The notes under the pieces are model-generated. The model was not told the DNA's origin. It worked only from the letters and a program-made list of their open reading frames with translations, and did not search any database. A DNA stretch of 20,327 nucleotides from DASQFU01 sp035632955 (lineage in GTDB: Bacteria; Eisenbacteria; RBG-16-71-46). Position numbers and translations under genes: made by a program. This document shows positions 7,259 to 14,118 of this stretch, piece after piece. The stretch's first letter is position 1, and the number at the start of each line of letters is the position of its first letter. The stretch is from assembly GCA_035632955.1 (NCBI GenBank), contig DASQFU010000057.1, positions 1 through 20,327 on the forward strand, given 5' to 3'.

Positions 7259-8803
7259 TCAGCCTCCTCGTTTACGGAACGCCGCAAACCGCGGGTCGCG
7301 GAAGAACTCCACGTAGCCGCGAGGAATCTCGCGCTCGTCCCGCGCCCGGCGGACGACCACGTCGTCGCCGCTCGCCTGGGGGATGGTATCGCGCGGCGTC
7401 CAGTGGCCGCGCGCGATCAAGGTTTGCCGATACCGGATCTGATACGTGCTGCGGATCTCGTGACCCCGCTCGCTTACCAGCGTCGAGGGTCGGCCGAGCA
7501 AATAATCGGTGCCGGGACTATAGCAGTGCTCGTAGCGGACCTGCGTATCAGGGGCGGACTTCCGGATGGCCTCGGCGAGCGGCGCACCGGAGGCCTTGCG
7601 CGCATGGGCAACGAGCGCCGGAGCCGCGGCCGCGATCATGAGAATCGGCACGGCCAGGCTCGCGAAGAACCACCGGCGGCGGCCGGACCCGGATTCCGCC
7701 AGCGCATGCGACCACGCTGCGCCGGCGAGCCAGGCGAGCGGCGGAAACGCCGGCAGCAGATAGGTGACGAGCTTGGAGCGCGAGAGGCTGAAGAACACGA
7801 CCGCGAACAGCACGAACCCGAGCGCCACGCGGGCGGTGCGCCGAGCCGTCGATAAAGTCCCTGGCGGAGATTCCAGTCGGAGGCGCCGGAGGAGCTGCCA
7901 GGGCGTCGTCAGGGACCATGGAAACGCTCCGCCGATCAGGACTGCGGGCACGAACCAGAGCGGCTGCTCGCGCTTGAACGCGCCGCTGGTCAGACGCTCG
8001 AATGATTCCTCGAGGAACGCGTAGCGCGGATACTCGGGATGGCGCGCGGTCGCGAGCGCGAACCAGCCGCCCGCGATCGCCAGCAGCAAGAGCCAGCCCG
8101 GCCACCACCCGAGCCAGCGCAGCGGGTCGCGCGAGCGCAGGATCAGAGCGGCTGCGACGCTGCCGCCGATCGACCACGCCAGCATCACCGGCCCTTTGAC
8201 GAGGATGCCGGCCGTCGTCGCGGCGAACATGACGAGCCTGAGCCCGCGGCTTGCGCGCGGCCGGACCGCGCCCTCGACCGTCTCCAGCTCGCGGGCGAGC
8301 GACGTCCACACCAGCGTCACGCACAGCGCGAGCGCCATATCGAAGATGACGTACGCCGCCAGCCCGACGAACAACGGCGCGACCGCGAGCAGCGCGATGG
8401 CGCGGATCGCGAAGGGCTCGCCTGCGTGGCGGCGCGCGAGCTGCGCGAGCACGAGGAGCGTGGCGATCGCAGCCAAAATCGAGGGCAGGCGTGCCGCGAA
8501 CGGGATCGGGCCGAGCAACCGGATGGCGAGCGCGGCGGGCCAGAAGAACCCCGGCGGCTTGTCGAGGTAGGGCATACCGGCTAGCCGCGGCACGATCAGG
8601 TCTCCGGACACCGCCATTTCGCGCGCGATCTCGGCGTTCCGTCCCTCATCCGGATCGAGCAGGGGCACGGTCACGGCCAGCAGCAGGCTCGCGGCGGTCG
8701 ACGCGAGGACGATCCAGGAGATGGGGGAGATGCGGCGCGCGCTCACGACGGAGCCCGGGATCCCTGCCGAACACCGATCGCCGCGCGCGGGTCCGGGACC
8801 CAT
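7259..8803 (-). CDS. ArnT-like GT39 membrane glycosyltransferase (GT-C fold)
   Basis: A polytopic inner-membrane glycosyltransferase of 514 residues from this start, with about 12 hydrophobic segments. The first periplasmic loop carries the ArnT/PMT pattern DPDEGRNAEIAREM...GD...P.L.G.PYLDKPP, including the catalytic-type Asp-Glu. ArnT-family enzymes transfer a sugar from undecaprenyl phosphate to lipid A or another acceptor at the periplasmic face; donor and acceptor are unknown here. A second soluble region follows the last helices near the C-terminus. The start is uncertain: I list the in-frame ATG at 8803, but a GTG at 8830 and a GTG at 8746 (MSARRISPISW, closest to the first helix) are possible. 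The 8746 start would overlap the stop of a 23-codon upstream reading frame. It leads the asnB pair and is divergent from gnd. Confidence 0.85.
   Translation of the reverse strand: MGPGPARGDRCSAGIPGSVVSARRISPISWIVLASTAASLLLAVTVPLLDPDEGRNAEIAREMAVSGDLIVPRLAGMPYLDKPPGFFWPAALAIRLLGPIPFAARLPSILAAIATLLVLAQLARRHAGEPFAIRAIALLAVAPLFVGLAAYVIFDMALALCVTLVWTSLARELETVEGAVRPRASRGLRLVMFAATTAGILVKGPVMLAWSIGGSVAAALILRSRDPLRWLGWWPGWLLLLAIAGGWFALATARHPEYPRYAFLEESFERLTSGAFKREQPLWFVPAVLIGGAFPWSLTTPWQLLRRLRLESPPGTLSTARRTARVALGFVLFAVVFFSLSRSKLVTYLLPAFPPLAWLAGAAWSHALAESGSGRRRWFFASLAVPILMIAAAAPALVAHARKASGAPLAEAIRKSAPDTQVRYEHCYSPGTDYLLGRPSTLVSERGHEIRSTYQIRYRQTLIARGHWTPRDTIPQASGDDVVVRRARDEREIPRGYVEFFRDPRFAAFRKRGG
7263..7269 (-). 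promoter_or_regulatory. Ribosome binding site deciding the asnB GTG start
   Basis: GAGGAGG on the minus strand lies 10 bases before the GTG at 7252 and is located inside the last codons of the upstream GT39 gene. It is among the strongest Shine-Dalgarno matches in the window and supports the GTG that places Cys at position 2. Confidence 0.6.
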
Positions 8804-8814
8804 GAGCGAGCCAT
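8743..8814 (-). CDS. Possible 23-codon leader ORF coupled to the glycosyltransferase
   Basis: An ATG at 8814 opens a 23-codon frame (starting MARSWVPDP) in a different frame from the glycosyltransferase. Its TGA overlaps a GTG at 8746 that is in frame with the glycosyltransferase, giving a GTGA junction. A TGC-TAGGTT extended -10-like sequence ends 6 bases before the ATG, the same spacing seen at other leaderless candidates here. The peptide has no recognised motif. It may be chance, since short frames are common at this GC content. Confidence 0.2.
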   Translation of the reverse strand: MARSWVPDPRAAIGVRQGSRAPS

Positions 8815-8820
8815 GGCCGC

Positions 8821-8829
8821 AACCTAGCA
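8821..8829 (-). promoter_or_regulatory. Possible extended -10 for the glycosyltransferase-asnB operon
   Basis: On the minus strand TGC followed by TAGGTT resembles an extended -10 (TGnTATAAT), but only 3 of 6 hexamer bases match. It lies in the divergent interval with gnd. Transcription from it would start near 8814, at the first codon of the small leader frame. Confidence 0.2.
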
Positions 8830-8877
8830 CACGCGATTCGCGAGCACGGCGGGTGACTTCGGCGGAGCGCGCCGGCG

Positions 8878-8886
8878 TGATTTAAT
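8878..8886 (+). promoter_or_regulatory. Extended -10 promoter for the gnd-zwf-pgl operon
   Basis: TGA immediately followed by TTTAAT forms an extended -10 with 5 of 6 hexamer matches. TTCGGC 17 bases upstream (8858-8863) is a poor -35. The predicted transcript start near 8893 gives a leader of about 60 bases with its own Shine-Dalgarno sequence, unlike the leaderless-looking operon heads elsewhere in the window. Confidence 0.4.
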
Positions 8887-8941
8887 CGCGACCGTCAGTT
8901 CCACCCACGCGGCTCGCGCACTCGATGCGCGTCGAGGAAGG

Positions 8942-8948
8942 GGAAGGA
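8942..8948 (+). promoter_or_regulatory. Ribosome binding site of gnd
   Basis: GGAAGGA lies 7 bases before the ATG at 8956, inside a longer purine run (about 8934-8948). It fixes the start at MEIGFVG, which places the Rossmann glycine motif at residues 7-12 as usual. Confidence 0.6.
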
Positions 8949-8955
8949 TTCGAGA

Positions 8956-9858
8956 ATGGAGATCGGATTCGTCGGGCTCGGCCGGATGGGTCTCAACATG
9001 ACGATCCGACTGCTGCAGGGTGGGCACAAGGTCGTCGCTTTCGACCGCAGCGCGCAGCCCAAGGAAGCGGCGCGCCGGCACGGCGCAACGACCGCCGATT
9101 CGCTCCAGGAGCTGATCGGCGCGCTCGCGCCGCCGCGCATCGTGTGGGCGATGATTCCGGCCGGCCCGCCGGTCGACGAGCTGCTCAACGCCCTCGAGCC
9201 CCTCCTCGCGCGCGCGGATCTGGTGGTCGACGGCGGCAACTCGAACTATCGCGACTCGCGCCGCCGGCACGATGCGCTGGCCGGGGTCGGCATCCAGTTC
9301 GTCGACGCCGGGACCTCGGGCGGAATCTGGGGCCTCGAGGTCGGCTACTGCCTGATGGTGGGAGGCGACCCCGAGCCGGTCGCACGCCTCGCACCGGCGC
9401 TCACGACGCTCGCTCCGGTCGACGGCTGGCTGCACGCCGGACCGCCGGGCGCCGGCCACTTCGCGAAGATGGTCCACAACGGGATCGAGTACGGAATGAT
9501 GCAGTCGTACGCCGAGGGCTTCGAGATCCTGAAGAGCAGCGACTATGCCTACGATCTCGGCCAGCTCGCCCATCTCTGGAATCAGGGCAGCGTGGTCCGC
9601 TCGTGGCTGCTCGAGCTCGCCGAGCTCGCGTTCCGGAAGGACCCCGGCCTGGAACGCATCCGCGGCTACGTCGAGGACTCCGGCGAAGGCCGCTGGACCG
9701 TGCTCGAAGCAATCGATCGCAGCGTGCCGGCGCCGGTGCTGACGCTGTCGCTGCTCTCGCGCTTCCGCTCGCGCCAGGAGGATTCGTTCCGCGACAAGGT
9801 GATCGCGGCGTTGCGCGCAGAGTTCGGCGGCCACGCGGTCAAGGAGAAGTCGCAGTGA
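8956..9858 (+). CDS. gnd: 6-phosphogluconate dehydrogenase, decarboxylating, short form
   Basis: Oxidatively decarboxylates 6-phosphogluconate to ribulose 5-phosphate in the oxidative pentose phosphate pathway. At 300 residues it is the short form, unlike the roughly 470-residue E. coli type. The N-terminal Rossmann motif is GLGRMG (7-12). Further family motifs are DGGNSNYRDS, GTSGGIWGLEVGYCLMVGG and the catalytic segment HFAKMVHNGIEY with Lys171 and Asn175; an all-helical C-terminal domain follows. After the second beta strand the sequence is Asp30-Arg31-Ser32: an acid there usually favours NAD+, while the following Arg is typical of NADP+ enzymes, so cofactor preference is open. It is the first gene of the gnd-zwf-pgl operon; its TGA overlaps the GTG of zwf. 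Confidence 0.93.
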   Translation: MEIGFVGLGRMGLNMTIRLLQGGHKVVAFDRSAQPKEAARRHGATTADSLQELIGALAPPRIVWAMIPAGPPVDELLNALEPLLARADLVVDGGNSNYRDSRRRHDALAGVGIQFVDAGTSGGIWGLEVGYCLMVGGDPEPVARLAPALTTLAPVDGWLHAGPPGAGHFAKMVHNGIEYGMMQSYAEGFEILKSSDYAYDLGQLAHLWNQGSVVRSWLLELAELAFRKDPGLERIRGYVEDSGEGRWTVLEAIDRSVPAPVLTLSLLSRFRSRQEDSFRDKVIAALRAEFGGHAVKEKSQ

Positions 9859-11372
9859 CGACGCACGTCGAGGCGGTAACTCCGGTCGTGTTCGAGCCCA
9901 AGCCTCGCCAGGCGCCGCCGTGCGCGCTGGTCGTGTTCGGCGGCACCGGCGATCTCGCTCGCCGCAAACTCCTGCCGGCGCTCTACAACCTGGAGGTCGG
10001 CGGCTTGCTTTCCGAGCGGTTCGCGACCATCGGGGTCGCCCGCGGCTCGCACACGGACCGGGAGTATCGCGAGGCGATGCGCGCCGCCGTGGACGAGTTC
10101 TCGCGCCGCCGGCCGGTGGATTCCGGGGTGTGGCAGCGCTTCGCGGAGCGGCTCGCCTATCTGGCGGGCTCGTTCGATGACGCTGCCGCGTTCGAGGGTC
10201 TCTCGACGCGGCTCCAGGAGCTGGATCGCGCGCACGATCTCGAGGGCAACCGGCTCTTCTACCTCGCCACGCCTCCGAGCCAGTTCGGCGTCATCCTCGA
10301 AGGGCTGCGCAAGGCCGGGCTCATCCGACCGCCCGGCCAAGGGCCGTGGACTCGGGTGATCATCGAGAAACCGTTCGGACGGGATCTGGCGAGCGCCCGC
10401 GAGCTCAACCGGCTGGTCGGCGACGTGCTCGACGAATCGCAGACCTTCCGGATCGACCACTATCTCGGCAAGGAGACGGTCCAGAACCTGCTCGTGTTCC
10501 GGTTCGGCAACAGCATCTTCGAGCCGCTCTGGAACCGGAAGTATGTGGATCACGTCGAGATCGCGGCGATGGAGACGGTCGGCGTCGGCACGCGCGGGAA
10601 GTTCTACGACCAGACCGGCGTGCTCCGGGACATCGTGCAGAACCATCTGCTCGAAGTCCTGGCCCTGGTCGCGATGGAGCCGCCGAACACGATGCAAGCC
10701 GACGATGTCCGCAACGAAAAGCTCAAAGTCGTCCGGGCCCTGCGTGAGAACTGGAGCGACTCGATCGACCGCGACGTCCTGCTCGGCCAGTACCGCGGTT
10801 ATCGCCAGGAGCCGGACATCGCCACGGACTCCACGACATCGACGTTCGCCGCTCTGCGCGTGTACCTCGACAACTGGCGCTGGCAGGGGGTGCCGTTCTA
10901 CCTGCGCGCCGGCAAGCAGCTCAAAAAACGAGTGACCGAGATCTCGATCCACCTGCAAACGATTCCTCTGTGCCTGTTCGGTCGCGAGGACGTGTGCGAG
11001 AAGCTGGAGCCCAACGTGCTCACGTTGCGCATCCAGCCCGACGAGGGCATCCAGCTCACGTTCGCCTCCAAGGTCCCGGGCGACGACCTGCGGGCCGCGA
11101 CCGTGAAAATGGATATGAGCTACGTCGAAACGTTCGGCGGCGAGCCGCCGGAAGCCTACGAGCGACTGCTCCTCGACGCCATGCGGGGCGACGCCACGTT
11201 GTTCTCCCGGCGGGACTGGGTCGAGGCCTCGTGGGCGTGGCTCGATCCCATCCTCGATCATTTCGAGCGCCAGCCACCGCGGGACTTCCCGAACTACGAA
11301 CCCGGCTCCTGGGGTCCGGAGAGCTGCCACCCGTGGATTCGGCGTGATCGCCGGACGTGGCGGGAGCTGTAG
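9855..11372 (+). CDS. zwf: Glucose-6-phosphate 1-dehydrogenase
   Basis: Catalyses the first oxidative pentose phosphate step, glucose 6-phosphate to 6-phosphogluconolactone with reduction of NADP+. The length of 505 residues is normal. The nucleotide-binding motif GGTGDLA is at 29-35 and the substrate-binding signature RIDHYLGKE at 199-207, with its Lys206; NHLLEV about 60 residues further on supplies the catalytic-base His. The C-terminal beta+alpha domain ends with the typical NYEPGSWGPE segment. The GTG start overlaps the gnd stop (GTGA) and has AAGGAG 8 bases upstream; longer in-frame extensions run inside gnd and were rejected. It sits in the order gnd-zwf-pgl, so three consecutive pathway enzymes are probably made from one transcript. 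Confidence 0.96.
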   Translation: MTTHVEAVTPVVFEPKPRQAPPCALVVFGGTGDLARRKLLPALYNLEVGGLLSERFATIGVARGSHTDREYREAMRAAVDEFSRRRPVDSGVWQRFAERLAYLAGSFDDAAAFEGLSTRLQELDRAHDLEGNRLFYLATPPSQFGVILEGLRKAGLIRPPGQGPWTRVIIEKPFGRDLASARELNRLVGDVLDESQTFRIDHYLGKETVQNLLVFRFGNSIFEPLWNRKYVDHVEIAAMETVGVGTRGKFYDQTGVLRDIVQNHLLEVLALVAMEPPNTMQADDVRNEKLKVVRALRENWSDSIDRDVLLGQYRGYRQEPDIATDSTTSTFAALRVYLDNWRWQGVPFYLRAGKQLKKRVTEISIHLQTIPLCLFGREDVCEKLEPNVLTLRIQPDEGIQLTFASKVPGDDLRAATVKMDMSYVETFGGEPPEAYERLLLDAMRGDATLFSRRDWVEASWAWLDPILDHFERQPPRDFPNYEPGSWGPESCHPWIRRDRRTWREL

Positions 11373-11391
11373 GCGCTCCGGCGCATTCACG

Positions 11392-12090
11392 ATGTCCGAG
11401 CTTCACGTCTTCGATGCCGGCGCCGCCCTGGCGCGTGCCGGCGCGGAGATGATCGCCACCGCGGCGGCGGGAGCACGCGGGCGATTCAACCTCGCGCTTT
11501 CCGGCGGCCGCACGCCGGAGCAGCTCTACCGGACGCTCGCTGGTGACGAGTTCCGCGAGCGGATGAACTGGGCTCGGGTGCGCATCTACTTCGCGGACGA
11601 GCGCGCCGTGCCGCCGACCGATCCCGCCAGCAACTTCCGGCTCGCCCGTGAGACCCTGATCGATCCGGCCGGCATTCCGGCGCCCAACGTTCATCGTATG
11701 AAGGGCGACTATGCCGACCTCGATGCGGCGGTCGTCGAGTACGAGGCGCACCTGGTGGAGCCGATGGACGTGCTGGTGCTGGGCGTCGGCGAGGACGGGC
11801 ATACCGCCTCGATCTTTCCAAGCTCACCGCTCACGGTCGAGCGCGTCTGCCGGGTGGCGGTCGTGCGCGACAGCCCGAAACCGCCGCCGATCCGACTCAC
11901 GATCACCCCACGGGTGATTCGCGAGGCGCGCAAGGTGATCGTTCAAGCGATCGGCAGGGAGAAGGCCGAGGCGGTGGCGCGCGCTCTCGAGGGCACGACC
12001 GATATTCGCGAGATTCCCGCTCGGATGCTGCGCGAATACGTGTGGCTGATCGACCGTGCCGCGGCGGCGCGGCTCGCCGGCGCCAGCTAG
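11392..12090 (+). CDS. pgl: 6-phosphogluconolactonase (DevB/SOL type)
   Basis: Hydrolyses 6-phosphogluconolactone to 6-phosphogluconate, linking the Zwf and Gnd reactions. The 232-residue protein shows the family motifs LSGGRTPEQLY near residue 40, FADERAVPPTDPASNFR near 65-85 and the diagnostic VLGVGEDGHTASIFP near 130-145. It starts at the ATG 19 bases after the zwf stop; no strong Shine-Dalgarno sequence is near, so translation may depend on coupling to zwf. An in-frame ATG at 11344 lies inside zwf and was rejected because the family N-terminus begins at MSELHVF. It ends 37 bases from the convergent membrane-protein gene. Confidence 0.94.
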   Translation: MSELHVFDAGAALARAGAEMIATAAAGARGRFNLALSGGRTPEQLYRTLAGDEFRERMNWARVRIYFADERAVPPTDPASNFRLARETLIDPAGIPAPNVHRMKGDYADLDAAVVEYEAHLVEPMDVLVLGVGEDGHTASIFPSSPLTVERVCRVAVVRDSPKPPPIRLTITPRVIREARKVIVQAIGREKAEAVARALEGTTDIREIPARMLREYVWLIDRAAAARLAGAS

Positions 12091-12127
12091 TGCTCGCGTG
12101 TGGTGCGCGTGCCGGTCGTTTTAGAGA

Positions 12128-14026
12128 TCAGCGCGCTGCGCCGGCGGCGAGACGGCTGAGCGCGGCGCGCGCGGCCTCGGCGTCGACGGGCTCGCGGAGC
12201 GCCCGCCGGTAAGCGGAGCGCGCGCGATCGCGATCACCGACCATCTCGCGCGCGATGCCGAGCCGGAGCGCCAGGCCGGGGGTCGCTGGCGCATCGCGCT
12301 CGACCTCCTCGAGCAGACGGTGCGCCGCTTGCGCCTTGCCGCCGCCGAGCTCGAACAGGCCGAGCCAGAGACTGGCGCGCGAGTGCCAGGGAGATTCGCT
12401 CCTCGCTCGCTGCAGCTCGGCGACCAGCCGCTGCGCCAGCATGCTGTCCGCCAACGCGCGCTCGGCCAGCTCCGCCATCTTCTCGTAGTCCGGCGAGAGC
12501 AGCCGGTACTCGCGGCGCGCGACCGCTTCCGGATGAAGGTCCCGGCGCAGCAGGAGCAGGCCCGCATCGTCGGCGAAAACCAGCGCCCATTCGGGCCGCT
12601 CGAGCAAGTGGCTCGCCATGCGATCCTCGAGACCGAGCGGCGGGGATAGCACTGCGTGCGTGAAGCGCCACTGGGCCACGAGCGAATCGAGCGCGCCTTC
12701 GTCCACGAGCGCGCGCGCGAAACGCGACCGGAACTCGGGAGGCCCCAATGCCCGCCCATCGATCAGAGGCGGATGCGACTCGCCGCGCGCCCATAAGATG
12801 TAGCCGCCGTAGTGGAACGTGTTGAGCGGAACACCGCCGACGCCGAGGGAGTCCGCGAGCGCCACGGCCCGCACCGGTACCGACCGCCATTGCGGGGCGA
12901 CACCGGGCTCGAAACCAAGCCCGAGCACGAGCAGCAACAGTCCGGCGAACGCCGCGACGCCCGCCAGCCCCTGGGCGACCCGCCGAGACCACGCGGGCGC
13001 GCGCTCGAGCGTCACGGCGAGCACCGGCAGCAGCAGAAACGCGGCCAACCCGCGGGAGCGCACCGCGGCAAGCCCGAGAATGACGGCCATTACGGCGATC
13101 GTGGCCAGCGGCGGCGATACGCGCCAGGCTCCCGGTCCGAGCGCGACGGCCGCCAATGCGAAGACCAGCATCCACGTGAAGGGCTCGGCGCGGTCCATGG
13201 TCCAGGACCACGGCCGCAGCTCTTCGATCGACGCGTGCAGCGGGTCGCGGGCCAGCTCGAAGGGAAAGCGGAATGGCAGGGCGAGCGATCCGAGCGGATC
13301 GGGGGTCAGCGCGCTCGCGGCCCACAGGGCGGCGAACAGAAGCCAAAGGTTCCGGCGAGAGGACGCCGCTTTTCTATCGGGGCGCGAGTCGGGATGCGGC
13401 AGCAGCGCCTGGAAACCTGCCACCGCGACGCCGAAAACCCAGCTCGGATGCAGGTTCGCCCACAGGATTTGGACCGGCAGTAGCCAGGCGAGAGCAAGCC
13501 CCCGTCCGCGTCTGGCGCGCTCGAACACGAGCAGGTAGAGAAGCGTGAATACCACCGCGAGCTGCTCGGGGCGCGGTTGAAAACGCTCGCGGGCGACCGC
13601 GAGTGCCAGCGGGATCAGCAACAGCGCGGTCCACGAGCGGGCGCCGACCGTGCGCAGGAGCCCGATCGCGAGCGCGACGGCGCCGGCGCTCCACGCGCCG
13701 CGCCAGATCGCGACGCCCCAGTCGCCCCCGAGCCCGTGAACGGTCCGCAACGCGACGTGGAACAGCCATTCCGAAAGCCAGGGCGCCTGGCCGCGAGCGG
13801 CGATGCACCACGTCTCCTGCTCCGGCAGCCCGTGCATGAGGATCGATCGGCCCGCCGCGAGGTGGAACCAGAAGTCCGTGTCGTCGCTGCGATACAGGGA
13901 GACGGCAAAGCCGAGCAGGATCAGCGCCGCCCAGAGCCACGCCGCTGTCGGGGAGGGACTCGAGGGCGGCGCGGCGGGAGCCGGCGAGGGCGTCGACACG
14001 ATCGTGCGTGAGGAACGGCGTGGCAC
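12128..14026 (-). CDS. Large GT-C-like integral membrane protein with C-terminal helical repeats
   Basis: A 632-residue polytopic membrane protein of no assigned function. A short Pro/Ser/Ala-rich cytoplasmic tail precedes the first helix (about 28-45). The following loop DDTDFWFHLAAGRSIL...GLPEQETW...PWLSEWLF resembles the first periplasmic loop of GT-C glycosyltransferases. Further pieces typical of this uncharacterised family are LWANLHPSW (near 190) and FHYGGYILWARGE...LIDGRALGPPEF (near 400-430). The last 90 residues or so form paired amphipathic helices that look like TPR or TPR-like repeats. It may be a membrane glycosyltransferase or surface-polymer factor, but that is inference. The GTG start is backed by TATAGT ending 6 bases upstream. 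It follows the HTH gene on the same strand with a hairpin between, and converges with pgl. Confidence 0.8.
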   Translation of the reverse strand: MPRRSSRTIVSTPSPAPAAPPSSPSPTAAWLWAALILLGFAVSLYRSDDTDFWFHLAAGRSILMHGLPEQETWCIAARGQAPWLSEWLFHVALRTVHGLGGDWGVAIWRGAWSAGAVALAIGLLRTVGARSWTALLLIPLALAVARERFQPRPEQLAVVFTLLYLLVFERARRGRGLALAWLLPVQILWANLHPSWVFGVAVAGFQALLPHPDSRPDRKAASSRRNLWLLFAALWAASALTPDPLGSLALPFRFPFELARDPLHASIEELRPWSWTMDRAEPFTWMLVFALAAVALGPGAWRVSPPLATIAVMAVILGLAAVRSRGLAAFLLLPVLAVTLERAPAWSRRVAQGLAGVAAFAGLLLLVLGLGFEPGVAPQWRSVPVRAVALADSLGVGGVPLNTFHYGGYILWARGESHPPLIDGRALGPPEFRSRFARALVDEGALDSLVAQWRFTHAVLSPPLGLEDRMASHLLERPEWALVFADDAGLLLLRRDLHPEAVARREYRLLSPDYEKMAELAERALADSMLAQRLVAELQRARSESPWHSRASLWLGLFELGGGKAQAAHRLLEEVERDAPATPGLALRLGIAREMVGDRDRARSAYRRALREPVDAEAARAALSRLAAGAAR

Positions 14027-14032
14027 GCCGGC

Positions 14033-14038
14033 ACTATA
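14033..14038 (-). promoter_or_regulatory. -10 box abutting the start of the GT-C-like membrane protein
   Basis: TATAGT on the minus strand matches 5 of 6 bases and ends exactly 6 bases before the GTG at 14026, placing the predicted transcript start on the start codon. There is no Shine-Dalgarno sequence between. This is the clearest leaderless arrangement in the window. No good -35 is visible. Confidence 0.5.
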
Positions 14039-14069
14039 ACCTCACGCCCGCCGCAGCCGAGACGCCAAC

Positions 14070-14099
14070 GGGCGGCCGCCGATGACTCGGAAGCCGCCC
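14070..14099 (-). terminator. Hairpin between the HTH gene and the GT-C-like gene
   Basis: An outer 7-bp stem (GGGCGGC at 14070-14076 with GCCGCCC at 14093-14099) encloses an inner 4-bp stem (CCGA/TCGG, 4-base loop) separated by a 2x2 internal loop. It lies 19 bases after the HTH stop and before the next promoter, the expected place for a terminator. No T-run follows on the minus strand, so it may instead be an RNA-stabilising or attenuating structure. Confidence 0.4.
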
Positions 14100-14118
14100 G
14101 AGGGGCGTGGAGTTGGGG

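Noticed and set aside
6008..7855. A 615-codon plus-strand frame across asnB and the GT39 end
   Set aside because: It crosses two well-supported minus-strand genes and is Arg/Ala-rich without any motif.
8925..9854. In-frame extension of zwf back through gnd
   Set aside because: The extension is an alternative-frame reading of gnd. The GTG at 9855 overlaps the gnd stop, has an AAGGAG upstream and gives a normal Zwf length.
9666..11390. A 574-codon minus-strand frame opposite zwf
   Set aside because: It is antisense shadow of a clear glucose-6-phosphate dehydrogenase; low-complexity composition and no domain.
12091..12127. Possible intrinsic terminator after pgl (CGCG pair and a TTTT at 12119-12122)
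   Set aside because: The stem is only 4 bp and is not adjacent to the T-run, so it does not form a credible intrinsic terminator.
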